Positions 13,358 to 24,640 of a DNA stretch of 64,000 bases are shown in pieces. The DNA lies in assembly GCA_015680685.1 (NCBI GenBank), contig MNCI01033354.1:414062-478061 (forward strand), given 5' to 3'. The stretch comes from Gnetum montanum. Lineage: Eukaryota > Streptophyta > Gnetopsida > Gnetales > Gnetaceae. How positions within the stretch are numbered: the first letter of the stretch is position 1; each line of letters opens with the position of its first letter. The notes beneath the pieces are model-generated. The model was not told the DNA's origin. It saw only the letters and a list, made by a program, of their open reading frames with translations, and ran no database searches. Position numbers and translations under genes: made by a program.

Positions 13358-13381
13358 ACAAAACTAGTGCTAGAAAGAGGG
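13358..13381 (+). promoter_or_regulatory. Primer-binding site of element G
   Basis: AGTGCTAGAAAGAGGG at 13366-13381 follows the LTR end. It resembles GGCACTAGAAGGAGGG, which sits directly after the 5' LTR of element E (19236-19251). This shared position supports a primer-binding site. I do not name the primer tRNA. Confidence 0.5.
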
Positions 13382-13520
13382 CTTGATCTTATTAGTAGAT
13401 ATTAAAGCTTGTTAGATCATATTAGATTAAAATAGGATATAAAAAAATTAAATTAGTTATTTTTGTGGATCATTGAACTTAGAAAGGAAGGATGAATAAT
13501 TTTCCCAAATTAAAATTTTT
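13382..13520 (+). other. Leader fragment of element G before the C1 insertion
   Basis: AT-rich untranslated leader. It is interrupted at 13521 by the minus-strand copia C1 and resumes at 38891. The bases next to C1 (TTTTT on the left, ATTTT on the right) are a near match for a 5-bp target-site duplication with one difference. Confidence 0.45.
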
Positions 13521-14634
13521 TGAACAAAGCACACATACCAAATTTAACATGGTTCCCCAACTTGGGTAGTCCACATTCAAAGGGTAGTTTGCAAATACAT
13601 CTCTAGACTTTGTTGCTTTGAAATGTGGTTTGAAGGGTACCACACCCTGTAAAAGCACTAAGCTCCACTTCAGAGTGATTTGATGTTGTGAATCCACTCA
13701 ACCCCACAAGGTCCCGACAAGTTTAGTATGTGGTTTCCAGGATCACATAACCTTTACAATCTTGAGCTCCACTTTGGAGTGTTGTGGTGCTACACCAACA
13801 CTCAATCCCATAGGATCCCAACATGCTCAAGCAAGATGCCTTCCCACAAGAAGCACATCAACCATGCAAGGTAACAAGGAAGAATAATAATTACAAGGGA
13901 TGAATGCAACTTAGTTTGCTAATCCTTGTACTTTGAGGCATAGCACACTTTGCAATGGACATAAGATAATACAATGAGAAGAAAAAATGATTACAATGAT
14001 TGTATAAAAGCTTTCTCATTTCCCAATGACAATGATGTCTTCTTATAGTCACCATGTTCCCAAATCCATCTTGGAATTTGTCAAATGGCTAGCTAGTAGT
14101 CATGGAAGACATCTTCTTTGTGGTTGAGATGTCTTTCTACATTTGGTCTCCACTTTGGGAAGACATCTTTGTCTAGTGAAAGACGTCTTTTTGAAAATGG
14201 CTTGCATTTTGTGGAGATGTCTTTGTTTGGGAAAAGAGGGCTTTGCCTGATGAAAATTGCATGCTATTTTTCAAAGACGTCTTCTTCTATGTTGCCTTCA
14301 ATTCTGCCAAGACATCTACTATTTCTTGGAGATGTCTTTCTTCACTTTCCTTTACATGATGAATTCTTCATTCCTTGTTCATAACCTTTCATTTCTGCAT
14401 GCTTCAATGATGACAACTTTTCTTGTGAGTTATTTGATCCTTGTCTACATTATTGGAATTCTTGCATGTTTGCTTGAGACCTTGTGGATGATCTTTTTCT
14501 TTGAGCTTTGCTTTTGTCTAAACCAGTTCATTCCTTATCATCTCATCTTGGTCCTATAAACACAACAACCATAATCATACAAACAACCTTTGACTTCATT
14601 TTATTTAATGTTTTAACAAACCAAAATGTCCACA
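13521..14634 (-). repeat. 3' LTR of C1
   Basis: 1114 bp with TG...CA ends. Read on the minus strand it begins TGTGGACATTTTGG, right after a purine tract. It matches 37765-38890 along its length. It carries eight AGACATCT, AGATGTCT or AGACGTCT boxes between 14107 and 14337. Open frames at 14118-14559 on the plus strand are shadows over these boxes. Confidence 0.75.
14107..14337 (-). promoter_or_regulatory. Cluster of AGACGTCT-type boxes in the C1 LTR
   Basis: Exact boxes start at 14107, 14127, 14161, 14181, 14215, 14275, 14310 and 14330. Three read AGACATCT, three AGATGTCT and two AGACGTCT. The first two forms are reverse complements of each other, and both differ from the self-palindrome AGACGTCT by one CpG-type transition. 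A similar cluster lies near 38360-38605 in the other LTR. They may be protein-binding sites in U3, but this is inferred from repetition only. Confidence 0.45.
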
Positions 14635-14651
14635 ATCTTCCCCTTTTTGGC
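14635..14651 (-). promoter_or_regulatory. Polypurine tract of C1
   Basis: Read on the minus strand, AAAAAGGGGAAGAT directly precedes the LTR start TGTGGAC. This is the position and composition expected of a plus-strand primer, and it fixes the orientation of C1. Confidence 0.7.
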
Positions 14652-16889
14652 CATGTTTAAAACTTAAGAAAATGGGTTCGTGAATCATACAAATATGACC
14701 ACACTATCTTCTTTTTTGAACAATAGCAAAAAGAATAAAATATAGCATCCCAAAGTATAACTCAGTAGCCATGCCATAGTCACAAAAGATATGTATTGAG
14801 CTTAATTTCTATTTAAATAAATCTCCAAGTAACATAAAGCATTTTCAAAGAGATTCTCATTGCTATAATGAATATTTTCAATCATTTGAAATCCTTCATA
14901 GTAGAGATATGAGTACTTTTTACTTCAATGAAGTCCATATAAACAAGAAAGGCTTAAGTACTCAAGGGAAGATTTATATATATAGCATGTTGAAATAACA
15001 CAAGTAGAGAAATTAGGGAAAAGACACAAACTTAATTATCAAATTTGTACGTTGAGGATGAAAAATCTCCATTTCAAAAAGATCTATCCTTTTCCAATCA
15101 AAAGAAAAGTGAGTCAGAACATCCCACAACTAATAGAAACACAACCAAGTAAAAACTTTTATGTCTAAGAGAAAATAGACTTGAATTCCAAAGATCAAGG
15201 ATAGAGCATTTGGAAGTAAGTGGCTTATCAGCTAGAGTCAAATATATCATTAAAACTTATATTTCAAGATATTCTCTTAGCACAAATTTTAAAGGGTTGA
15301 AAAATAAGATAGGAGTTACCCTATATCAAAATCCAATTTTTTAGGATCAAATGACCTATCTTTTAAATCAATAAACTTATAAGGTAAACCAATATGTAAT
15401 AATTCCATTAGAACTCAACTCTTATGAAAATATCATGAAGGTAATGACAAGGAAGAAGGGATACATTTGGAAAAATAAATTCTTATTAAGAAAGGAAAAC
15501 ACCAATTATAAACAAGTCAATGCCAAAAAAATAGTTAAGTAGATTTAACAAGATGCTTAAATAGTAACCAAGAGATATCACAATGGTGAAATTTCTATAA
15601 GGCATCTTAAAAAAGAGTTAATCCTACTTTTACCTTAAATACTATACCAAACCCTTGCATGACATGAATCCTTGCTCACTTTGTGATATTTTGTTATCTC
15701 TTGGTTGAAGTCTCCAAAGACTTCCCCTACATTGGTGACCTCCAAGATGATGATGGTGAATAGGCTTCCCCTACACATGTTTAGCTCTTCTTGGGAAATG
15801 TTGTAAATCACCAAAGCATTACAACTATAGGTTAACATTAAGATTAAATGTGGAGACTATGGTCTTCAATCAATAAAATTGATAGATTTGTTAGATGGTT
15901 AGCCTAACTCAGAAATGGAAAAAATATCCAAAAGGATATGATCTTAGAAACAGTTCAACATAAGAAGTTAAGATTATGCAAGATTGAAAGCAAGACAAAG
16001 AAAAAAAAAACTAAAAGATAAAGACCCAAAAGAAATCAATACATGTGCTATACTACTTATTCTCATAAGACTGAATGCATCAAGCTGAAAGTAAGTAAAA
16101 AAGATACTCTAAACAATTATTCTAACACCTTTTGGATCTAGTCAAGATACAAATACTTTTAGACTTCTCAAATTATATACTTACAAATTAACTAGCAAGC
16201 AAAGAGATGGAAACTTATCTTGACTTACCTTGCTTGCAAGTGAGAAGAGAAGATTAATGGAGTTTGAGATGAGATCCCCTATCATGAAGTACCTTCTCAT
16301 CCTTAGGTTATCTTTTCTTAGATCTTTTATGTGATGTCTCTATTTTTTCATGTTCCTTAAGATAGAATCCTTAATCACTTATTGCATCATTTTCAATTTT
16401 TTGCTTTTCTTCATTTTCAACTACTGGTGCCTACACAATTTCCTTACCAAAGCCTTTTTGACAAAATCAAGTATTAATCTTGTTTTGATCATCATGAGTA
16501 TAGTTAAGAGTTTGATTACTACCACAATTTTTACACACAAATAAAGCATTTTCCTCATGATCAAAACTATCAAACTTGATTATGCTTGAACTTGAGTTTT
16601 CATGTGTGACTTCCTCCAAATTCTTTGGCTTTTTTTCATGAGTCTTCTATTCTAGATGAACCTTTCTACAATTATTATTAAAAGAGGTTAGTTGTTGAAT
16701 CTCAACTTTTTATGTCTGAGATCTCTTCTTTCACTTTAGAGTAGATAGCATCTAGCTTAGAAATTACAAATTTCTTTGCCTTCTTAATTAAATAATGTAA
16801 AAGAAAAATTCCTTTTTTAAGTTTACTATACCTTTCGTCGCACCTACCACTTTGTCTAGCCATATGTGAGGAATTTTCATTTGTAAGAA
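14652..16889 (-). other. C1 internal sequence without recognised domains
   Basis: About 2.2 kb, AT-rich. Short open frames (15635-15838 and 16702-16893, both minus) match nothing I recognise. No catalytic motif of protease, integrase or RT was seen in the frames given. The 16350-16900 part reads on the minus strand like charged gag-tail protein with stops. Confidence 0.5.
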
Positions 16890-17921
16890 TCATGCATATG
16901 AGATATGAATCTTTGAAAGAATTGCATGTTTCTTCTTCAATTTTCTCACCATCATCCCAACTTGTATAAAAGTTGGTCTTTTCAATTCCTCATCATTGAA
17001 TCCATTCACCTTGCTATCTCTAGGACATTTGAAGGCCATATGGCCTCTTCCTCTACAAACCCAACATTCTATATAAAAGAAATCTAAGTTAGAATTCAAA
17101 AAGTTTTTACCTCTTTCTCTACCTTTGAAAAGTTTGGGTCTTTGCTAAGATGCCCCCTTGTTTCTTCTTGTAAGCAATCATTGTAGCTTCCTTGAGAGAA
17201 AGGCAATCTCATCTTCATTGTTCTCTTCATGCTTATTGAGTTTCTTCTCCTTAGAAGTAGTCTTTAAGGTAATGGGTCTTTCTTGGATAGCTCCTTCACT
17301 TATGAGATTCATTTCATAAGCAATGAAAGAACTTTGAAGCTCTTCAAATTTCAAAGTTTAGAAGTTTTTGATTTCTTCCATGGCTATGACCTTAGGTATA
17401 AACTTTGGTTGAAGAGATCTAATAATTTTAATGATCACATCACTTTTAGTCAAGTCTTTACTTGTACCTCTAATTGCTACAACAATATCATTTGCTCTAG
17501 AGAAATAGTCTTTTATTTTCTCACCTTCTCTCATTTTAGGTTTATCATATTCACTTTGCAAAATTAGCAATTTTGATTGTTTGACAATAGGAGTTCCTTT
17601 GTAAGTAGCTTCTAAAGTTTTCCAAATTTCTTTGTCCATTTTACATCTTGCTGCCCCATTGAATTTAGATTTATTCAAAGTACAATATATACAATTCTTT
17701 ACTTTAGAATCAAACATGAACTTATCTTTCTCCTCTTGTGTCCATTTTTTACAAGGCTTGATGATGCCAATGGAGCTGTCAATAGGTAGAGTGTAGCCTT
17801 CAAGGATTGACTCCCACACTTCAAACTTCATGGATTTGAAGAGCCCTTGAATTTTAGCTTTCCAATAGGTGAAGTTAAATTTGTCAAACATGGGTGGCTT
17901 TGTGTAAGATGTCCTTTCCAT
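16890..17921 (-). pseudogene. gag: C1 Gag (copia capsid and zinc knuckle)
   Basis: The main open piece is 17358-17921 (187 codons). Its N-terminus (MERTSYTKPPMFDKFNFTYW) and later words (WKTLEATYKGT, KIKDYFSRANDIV, IIRSLQPKF) are typical of the copia Gag family often annotated as UBN2. In the same frame, after intervening stops, 16890-17099 carries CWVCRGRGHMAFKC (17025-17066), a CX2CX4HX4C zinc knuckle that binds element RNA. The frame agreement (17921 and 17099 differ by a multiple of three) shows one original gene broken by nonsense changes. Gag would form the virus-like particle. Confidence 0.85.
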
Positions 17922-17952
17922 TGTTCACTCTTAAAGTTAATGATGTTGATGA

Positions 17953-17961
17953 TGACAAAGC
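17953..17961 (-). repeat. C1 5' LTR, inner stub, with left AAAGC duplication of D
   Basis: TGACAAAGC matches the LTR edge TGAACAAAGC at 13521. AAAGC (17957-17961) is repeated at 37760-37764 on the far side of element D, so it is the 5-bp target-site duplication. Confidence 0.65.
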
Positions 17962-18194
17962 TGTTAAACCCAAAATTTGTTCAATTTTTAAATAAGTATC
18001 CTTGTAAAATTCTTACATTTTAATCAATTTCATTTTATATTACATATTATTAATTATTTGATTAATGTTTAATTAATATTTAATTTAGTTTAGTTTAATT
18101 AATATGATATATTATATATTATATTAATGTGATTATAGTTTATATTATATATAACTCTATATATATAATATAAACATTATATATAATTATATAT
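17962..18194 (+). repeat. D 5' LTR, left part
   Basis: Starts TGTTAAACCC and matches 29064-29260, the start of the other D LTR. It is very AT-rich with TATATA runs. It ends at the TATAT (18190-18194) used as the target site by E. Confidence 0.7.
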
Positions 18195-18313
18195 TGTTGA
18201 TGTCAACACTCCCATGCTCGCATGGGGCCATGATTATCAACGTTTATATTTCTCTCCCTTAATAACCATAGTAAAAATCATGTGAGTAGTGGGCATTTAA
18301 ACTACTGGGTGGT

Positions 18314-18440
18314 GGTCATTAATGATGGTAGTTACAGTTATTAGTGGTAAACATTTTAGAAGTTACAACAATTACAGTCATTAATGATGGCGGTTATGGT
18401 CATTAGTAGCAGACGTTTCAAAAGTTACGACGGTTACGGA
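18314..18440 (+). repeat. 62-bp tandem duplication in U3 of E
   Basis: CATTAATGATGG begins at 18317 and again at 18379, with similar sequence following each. The 3' LTR has the same duplication, so it predates this insertion. Such U3 duplications can act as enhancers, but function is not shown. Confidence 0.65.
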
Positions 18441-18550
18441 CATAAGTGGGCACTTAATTGGAGAATGTGGGAGTTATTACACAAGAAGTGGTGGTGGTTT
18501 TTGTAGCCATTACATAAAATGTACACATCATTATGGATGGCCGCAATGGC

Positions 18551-18560
18551 TATAAAATAG
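18551..18560 (+). promoter_or_regulatory. TATA box of E
   Basis: TATAAAATAG, repeated as TATAAAATGG at 23605 in the 3' LTR. It lies about 360 bp into the LTR, upstream of the CT-rich leader. Confidence 0.65.
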
Positions 18561-19230
18561 AGTCTAGAGGAAGGCTCTTGGATCATCAGGAGGAGAGTTC
18601 TCAAAAACAAGCTCTGGCTATCAGTCTAAAGGGCTAGTTTCCTCTCCACTAAGCAGTAGCTTTCTCTTTTTTTTTTCTTTTCTTTACAGGCTTCTAGTTG
18701 ATCATTGAGAAGGGTCCAAGGTAGGAGCTAGCAGCTCAAAATTAGATCCTTGCGGGTCTTCTTGGCAACGGTAGGAGCTTGTCACGGTGGTGCAAATGTG
18801 GGTGAACGATCTTCCTCTCTATAGCGGTGCACAAAAGGTGGCAAATGATGGTAGGCTTTGAGAACTACAGTTGCTGCCCTATGTAGACTGCAGTGGGTAG
18901 TCTCTCTCTTTCTCTTTCTCTCTCTCTCCCTCTCTCGTGGCGATCACAGTCTTCCTACCCAACTGTGGATACCATCAGCAGTTATGGACCAGCAACATCA
19001 GTGGGACCAAGGAAAATTCAATTCTTTTAATCACTTACTGTATTGGAGACAATTATTTAATTTAAATTCCAGATTTCTTTCTAGTTTATTATTTGCAAAA
19101 GGCCACGTAGCCCTCTCTAGCTAAGACTATTCCCAGGTTTCCATACCCATACAGGAGGTGCCCGAGGCAATTGTCTCCTAAAACAAGTTTCTTTCTCGGT
19201 GTTGGTATGACCAAAATTTATGCATCAACA

Positions 19231-19255
19231 CCTTTTTGGCACTAGAAGGAGGGCC
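19231..19255 (+). promoter_or_regulatory. Primer-binding site of E
   Basis: TTTTTGGCACTAGAAGGAGG (19233-19252) starts two bases after the LTR and resembles the block at the same place in G. The tRNA is not assigned. Confidence 0.6.
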
Positions 19256-19867
19256 TTTCCCCAACCTTTTGTTTATCAGCTTTTCTTGCCATTTCTCTGA
19301 TCGTTATTATCTCATTTTCTGAAATATTTATTTTCTATCCTTTTCTAGTCCCTATTTTTATTTTTCAAAAATTTCATTTTCCTTATTTCAAACTTGTTTG
19401 ATTTAAAATTTATGTTTTCAGCCATTGTCTTGAAAAATCCTTTTAAAGAATTTTTGAGCCCTTTATTTCTTGTTCTCAGAAGTTCATTTCTTGAAAAATT
19501 TCAGATCTCATCACCCATTTTTCTTTAATATTTTTCCCTGTTGTTTTTTTTCTAAATCTTTGTTTCCAATCCCATTTTCAAATTTGTGTTTTGGCAGTCC
19601 TTACCTTAGTCCTGGGTTAGGTAAGGTGGCTTTATTTGATTATGCAATTTTAAGTTTATTTTTCTAAAATCTTGCATTTTATTGTTTCCCTTTTTAATTT
19701 TATAAGTATTGCAATTTTATACATTTATTTTTCTTTTCAAAAAAAAAATATATAGCATATTTTAGTATTTTTCTTTACCCAAAAAAATATATTATTTTAA
19801 TATTTTCTTTTCTTTTTATGCAATTTTATAGTTTCATTCTAACAATTATATTTTATATTTCTGTTTT
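19256..19867 (+). other. E untranslated leader
   Basis: T-rich and AT-rich sequence between the primer-binding site and gag. The frame at 19470-19667 is low complexity (Phe and Ser) and has no family match that I recognise. Confidence 0.6.
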
Positions 19868-20400
19868 ATGAGTGAACTTTCCTTTGCCCCTAGTCGACCA
19901 ACTACACGTCACTTTACATTAAGGAGACAAAGAGCTTCACGTTTCCCAAGTTTTATTCATAGGAGAACTCGAACTAGGATGGCAGCCAATCAAACCCTAG
20001 CTCCCTTGGTCAGTAACCCCTTTAACTTTACTAACTACCACGACATCCCAAAGTCACTCCAGAACATAAATTTATTCTATGACCCCACAAACCCTTCTAG
20101 TAATGCCCACCAACATATACAATGTTTTGAAACCTTACTTGGGATCTATAACATTGTCCAAAATGATGTGGCATGTAGGGTATTTGTGACAACTTTCAGG
20201 ACCAAAGCAACCCAATGGTTTCTGATGCTTCCCAATGCCTCTATTAACTCATGGTAGGAGTTCAAAAATAAGTTTTTGACTCAGTTTGACAAATTTATAA
20301 GCCCTACCATAGCATCAAGTAACTTCACTAGCTTAAAAAAGCTACCTGGGGANGATTTGATGGCATAGGCAATGAATGGGTCGATGGTAGAAAGGTAAAA
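19868..20400 (+). pseudogene. gag: E Gag (retrotransposon gag domain), broken
   Basis: The open piece 19868-20257 has 129 codons. A likely start is the ATG at 19979 (MAANQTLAPLVSNPFNF). Words such as HIQCFETLLGIYNI and RTKATQWFLMLPNASINSW fit the conserved gypsy capsid region. An in-frame TAG at 20255-20257 follows the Trp, and the frame then continues as EFKNKFLTQFDKF, so this is a premature stop, perhaps a former Gln codon. A single unknown base (20353) and an assembly gap (20401-20474) interrupt the rest. Gag would assemble the particle that packages RNA. Confidence 0.8.
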
Positions 20401-20474
20401 NNNNNNNNNNNNNNNNNNNNNNNNNNNNNNNNNNNNNNNNNNNNNNNNNNNNNNNNNNNNNNNNNNNNNNNNNN
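20401..20474. other. Assembly gap (N) in E gag
   Basis: 74 unknown bases. Frames crossing it are not evidence of coding. Confidence 1.
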
Positions 20475-20520
20475 CAGGAGAGTTCTTAATAATGTAAACA
20501 ACCAAATTGGGTCATCACAA

Positions 20521-21357
20521 GTAAATGCCCCACAACAAGCAAACTCCCCTCCTCTTCTTAGAAGAACTCCACCTCAACAAGAAGTCAAAAGTGTACCTAA
20601 GACTTATGATCTAGTTGAGGATTTGAAGAAAACCAAAGCTAACATCTCAATGTATGATCTTTTACAATTTTAAAAAATGAAAGAGGCAGTTCAAGAGATA
20701 GTTCATACACCTAAATCTAGAAAAGAAAATTTCCCAATCCCTGAAAGACAAGTTCACTTCATGGAAAGTCCTAACACGCTATCAGTACACAATGCAAACA
20801 ATTCCATGATGAACAAGAAAGAGAAACCTCCTTTCCTAACAACCTTGATTATTTTAGGAAAGAATGTTCACAATTTTTTGATGGATTCTGGAGCAATTGT
20901 TAGTGTCATGCCACTTGAGGTATGTAAGCCTTTAGGAGCACAAATGATACCACAAACAAAAAGTGTGATTCAACTCGATGGATCTGACGTACCTGTAGTA
21001 GGGTCATTAAAAGGAGTAAAAGTGCAACATAAACAATACCCTACACTCACATGTTACACAGATATCCTGGTAGTTGACATGTCACCTACCTATGGTGTGC
21101 TCCTATCTAGGACTTTTGGAGCCAAGTTTGGGGGCTTCTTTAGGTTGGGTTCGTCAGAACTATTAATTTCAATCAAAGGAAAATCTGAATATATGACTAT
21201 ACCTCAAGAACCCTTCTACAAACAAGTAGTTATAGACTTGGATCAACAAAATCAATTTTCGGAAGATCAAAATGCTAATCTTTATGTTGGGGTTATTGAG
21301 GTTGAGCGTAGTGAACATGTGAGTGGAACTACAAAAATAAATCTTGTCTCATGTTGA
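20521..21357 (+). pseudogene. pol: E aspartic protease (retropepsin)
   Basis: The open piece 20677-21357 has 226 codons. FLMDSGAIVSVMP carries the DSG-type active site of retroviral-type aspartic protease. YGVLLSRTFGAKFGG downstream matches the second conserved region of plant gypsy proteases. The frame upstream (from about 20521) continues the gag-protease linker but has a TAA at 20671-20673. The protease would cut the Gag-Pol polyprotein. No RT follows. Confidence 0.8.
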
Positions 21358-21958
21358 TTTGACCCAATGTTATCAAAGTTCTAGAGAAGATGAAGAAAGT
21401 TATGGAGACACCTTGCCTTATCAACAACATAATGGATTTCGTCTAAGTGATCCACCATCTTTAGCGGAAGACAAAGATATAAATAAGACCCTACCTCTTA
21501 AAACTTTTGAAGGTGTGCTAAATTTTAACGACACATCCATGGAACATTCTCCTAGAAAGGCTATATTCGATGATCCACCAAGACCTAGACCTATCATTGA
21601 AACCTATATCAAAGAAAAACTTTATAGACAATGATCAAGCAAGTTAAGATTAGGTCTTGATTTTCATAATCTTAAGCATCGACAAATTTTTAAACAATGT
21701 CTTGACATGAAGTACATTGGTAAAGTCTTTAAGATAGGAGACCTAGTCTCAGAAAAAGGTAGAACATTTGACCAAGAAAATCTTCAAGGTAAGTTTTCTC
21801 CTATGTGGTCAGGCCCATTCCGAATTAAAGACGTCATTGGCCCCAATGTGTACAAGGTTTCTAATGTGCAAGGACATAAGTTACCTAGATATTTTAATGC
21901 ATTCCATCCAAAACATTTCTACTTAGGTGCCCCATGTGCACACCTAGTAGATTCTTAG
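21344..21958 (+). pseudogene. pol: E linker and integrase C-terminal tail after a pol deletion
   Basis: 21344-21634 (96 codons) is an unrecognised linker. 21707-21958 (83 codons) has FKIGDLVSEKGR, MWSGPFRIKDVIGPNVYKV and YFNAFHPKHFYL, the C-terminal region of plant gypsy integrases. The DDE core, RNase H and RT, normally about 2.5 kb between protease and this tail, are missing. The junction lies near 21640. E therefore keeps both ends of its polyprotein and relies on proteins from elsewhere. Confidence 0.75.
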
Positions 21959-23229
21959 TTGCATATTTTCTTCCTCTTCATCATGCATTTCATTTGTATA
22001 TAGTCGCATTTTCATATTTTCTTTGCATTTCCATCATTTATTTTTTACCATATTGTTTTGATTTTTGCTTTTTATATGATTTTAATAATCATTATGGTCT
22101 TTTGAGTTACTAGGCGTTGGGTCATCAAAACACCATCCAAAAATAATGTTAGTATAATGCTTTATATAATATTTCTTATTACTATTACATAAAATCTCCT
22201 TTATACTATATATTTCAATAATGCTTTGATTCTTCCCAGCCCTTTTCAAGGTTTTAGTTTCTTTAGTTATGTTGGATTATGGAGCATGAGATTTGTGCTA
22301 ACTTATCATGTAATCATCATGATCATGTGAGTATAGGATAGGTGATGTTGGAAAATAGTTAGCCATAATCACTAGGTGATTGTGGAAAACCCCATTTTTC
22401 CTCTCATAAGCCCTAGCTCTCAAGTGTAATAATCCATGGTTACCTTGTGAACAACTGGGTGAAGTGTAATCATCTCCACTTGAGAACCCTTAGCCACCTA
22501 GGAGACCTACTATGATGCTATCAAATCGTAATTAAAGGCACATACATGAGAGTTGAACTGCACCATAGGCAAAGTTTCCTCAAAAAGAAAAAAAAAAAAG
22601 GAATGAGGACCATGTTCACTGGTAGTGCAGCTAATTGGCCAAACTTGTGTTGGAATTCCTACCTTAAGAATGAAGTACACCATGGGCAAAGTTTTCTTAA
22701 AAAGAAAAAAAAAAGTGAATGAGGACCATGTTCATTGGTAGTGTAATAAGTTTTTAAGTGTGATGGGGTCTGGCAGCTATCCTCACCCTAACCTCCATTT
22801 CCCTTTTTGAACCTATTTTCCAAAAAAAGAAAAAAAGGTTTCAAAAAAAAATCCGAAAGTTGTGACTAGCCACAATCTAATATGAGCCTGTCCTCCTCAT
22901 TAGTTTAGTATGGGTTTTGTGCTCAAAGTAGTCCACATGCTATTGGCATTTACTTTGTAAGAAGATTGGAAAAATAATCATAATTATATTTTAATTATAT
23001 ATAAATATATGTAGTTAAAATAAATAAAATTATGTATTTAGAGTTTAATTAAATAAGATGGTGTGGTTTGGGTGGCCTACATTTAGTTCTCTTTTGATTA
23101 TATGGTTATTTTAATCATGTTTAGTTTACTTTTAAGTTTCCATTTACTGGTTTTGTGATGTTTGTAATTCCCTATCTATTGCATCATTTTAAAATTTCTA
23201 TGATATTGTTCCTTGCACTGGCATGCAAT
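21959..23229 (+). other. E 3' untranslated region
   Basis: No coding signal. Contains the imperfect tandem repeat at 22555-22744, several poly-A runs, and a very AT-rich block at 22975-23060. Confidence 0.6.
22555..22744 (+). repeat. Two-copy direct repeat, period about 117 bp
   Basis: The block containing GGCAAAGTTTCCTCAAAAAG and ATGAGGACCATGTTCACTGG (from 22555) recurs from 22672 with few changes. Each copy carries a poly-A run of 10-12 bases. Confidence 0.75.
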
Positions 23230-23230
23230 T

Positions 23231-23248
23231 AAAAGTTTGGGGGCTAAG
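23231..23248 (+). promoter_or_regulatory. Polypurine tract of E
   Basis: AAAAGTTTGGGGGCTAAG directly precedes the 3' LTR start. It is purine-rich with a G run, as expected of the plus-strand primer. Confidence 0.75.
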
Positions 23249-24280
23249 TGTTGATGTCAACACTCCCATGCTCGCATGGGGCCATGATTATCAACATTTC
23301 TATTTCTCTCCCTTAATAACCTTAGTAAAAATCATGCGAGTAGTGGGCATTTAAATTGTCGGGTGGTGGTCATTAATGATGGTAGTTATAGTCATTAGTT
23401 GTAAACGTTTTAGAAGTTACGGCAATTACGGTCATTAATGATGGTGGTTATGGTCATTAGTAGTAGACATTTCAGAAGTTACGACGATTATGGACATAAG
23501 TGGGCACTTAATTGGAGAATGTGGAAGTTATTACATAAGAAGTGGTGATGGTTTTTAAAGCCATTACATGAAATGTACACATCATTATAGATGGCTGCAG
23601 CGGCTATAAAATGGAGTTTAGAGGGAGGCTCTTGGATCATCGGGAGGAGAGTTCCCAAAAACAAGCTCTGGCTATCAGTCTGAAGGGGGCAGCTTCCTCT
23701 CCACTAAGCAGCAATTTTCTCTTTTGTTTTCTTTTTCTTACAAGCTTCAAGTGGACCTTCGAGGAGGGTCCAAGGTAGGAGCCAGCAACTCAAAATCAGA
23801 TCCTTGCAAGTCTTTTCAACGACGGCAAGAGCTTGTCACGGTGGTCCAAACATGGGTGAACGATCTTCCTCTCTATGACGGTGCACAAAAGGTGGCAAAC
23901 GATGACAGGCTTTGAGAACTGTAGTTGCTGCCCTGTGTGGACTGCAGTGAGCAGTCTCTCTCTTTCTCTTCCTCTCTCTCTTCCTCTCTCGTGGCTATCG
24001 TAGTCTTCCTACCCAACAATGGATACCATCAGTAGTCACAGATCAACAACGTCAACGGTACCAATAAAATTTTTTTTTTTAATCACTTATTGTATTGGAG
24101 ACAATTATTTAATTTAAATTCTAGATTTCTTTCTGGTTTATTATTTGCAAAAGCCCACGTAGCCCTCTCCAACTAAGACTATTCCTAGTTTCTGTACCCA
24201 AACAGGAGACGCCCTAGGCAATAGTCTCCTAAAACGAGTTTCTTTTCAATGTTGGTGTAACCAAAATTTATACATCAACA
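23249..24280 (+). repeat. E 3' LTR
   Basis: 1032 bp, the partner of 18195-19230, ending TTTATACATCAACA. It shares the U3 duplication, TATA box (23605) and CT-rich tract. TATAT at 24281-24285 completes the target-site duplication. The frame 23724-23915 lies in the LTR and is not considered a gene. Confidence 0.9.
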
Positions 24281-24640
24281 TATATATATTACATAAACAT
24301 TATAATTTATATTATATATAGAAAGTACATAAACATTATATATAGAATCAGAGCAACGGCAGCGTGGTCAACAGCACTATGCTGGAGCTGCACATCATGG
24401 CCCGCCAGTCCCACCATATACTAGAACGGCCACTAATGCGGCGAATCCTTTAAACTCCACTACATCAACCATAACTCGCTCTATGTCGCCAACGCCGTCA
24501 CCTTCTCACACAATATGACCAACTTGCAGTCAGAACCGATGATGCTCTAGGACAATCAAGAATCATGGACGCAGTTTCTGTGCAATGCCAATGACAACGA
24601 GTTAAATCAAATCCTACCGTAGAGTCATGTTCAGGAGCCT

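Larger units (their letters stand above)
18195..19230 (+). repeat. E 5' LTR
   Basis: 1036 bp. Begins TGTTGATGTCAACACTCCC and ends TTTATGCATCAACA. It has a two-copy 62-bp direct repeat in U3, a TATA box at 18551, and a CT-rich tract (18899-18936) downstream of the likely transcription start. The open frame at 18858-19124 lies wholly in LTR sequence and I do not treat it as a gene. Confidence 0.9.
18195..24280 (+). mobile_element. Gypsy element E (gag-protease, pol deleted)
   Basis: Complete 6086-bp insertion with TG...CA LTRs (18195-19230 and 23249-24280) and an exact TATAT duplication (18190-18194 and 24281-24285). The order is 5' LTR, primer-binding site, gag, protease, a short linker, integrase C-terminal tail, polypurine tract and 3' LTR. 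RT, RNase H and the integrase core are absent. By hand, about 23 differences occur in the first 305 bp of the LTR pair, mostly transitions, so the insertion is not recent. Confidence 0.9.

Noticed and set aside
14118-14559. Two overlapping plus-strand frames
   Set aside because: They lie in the C1 LTR over the AGACGTCT boxes, and the protein words only reflect the repeated DNA motif.
18858-19124. Signal-peptide-like frame (Leu/Ser-rich) in the E LTR
   Set aside because: The hydrophobic run comes from a CT microsatellite in the LTR. The 3' LTR copy does not keep it as a gene.
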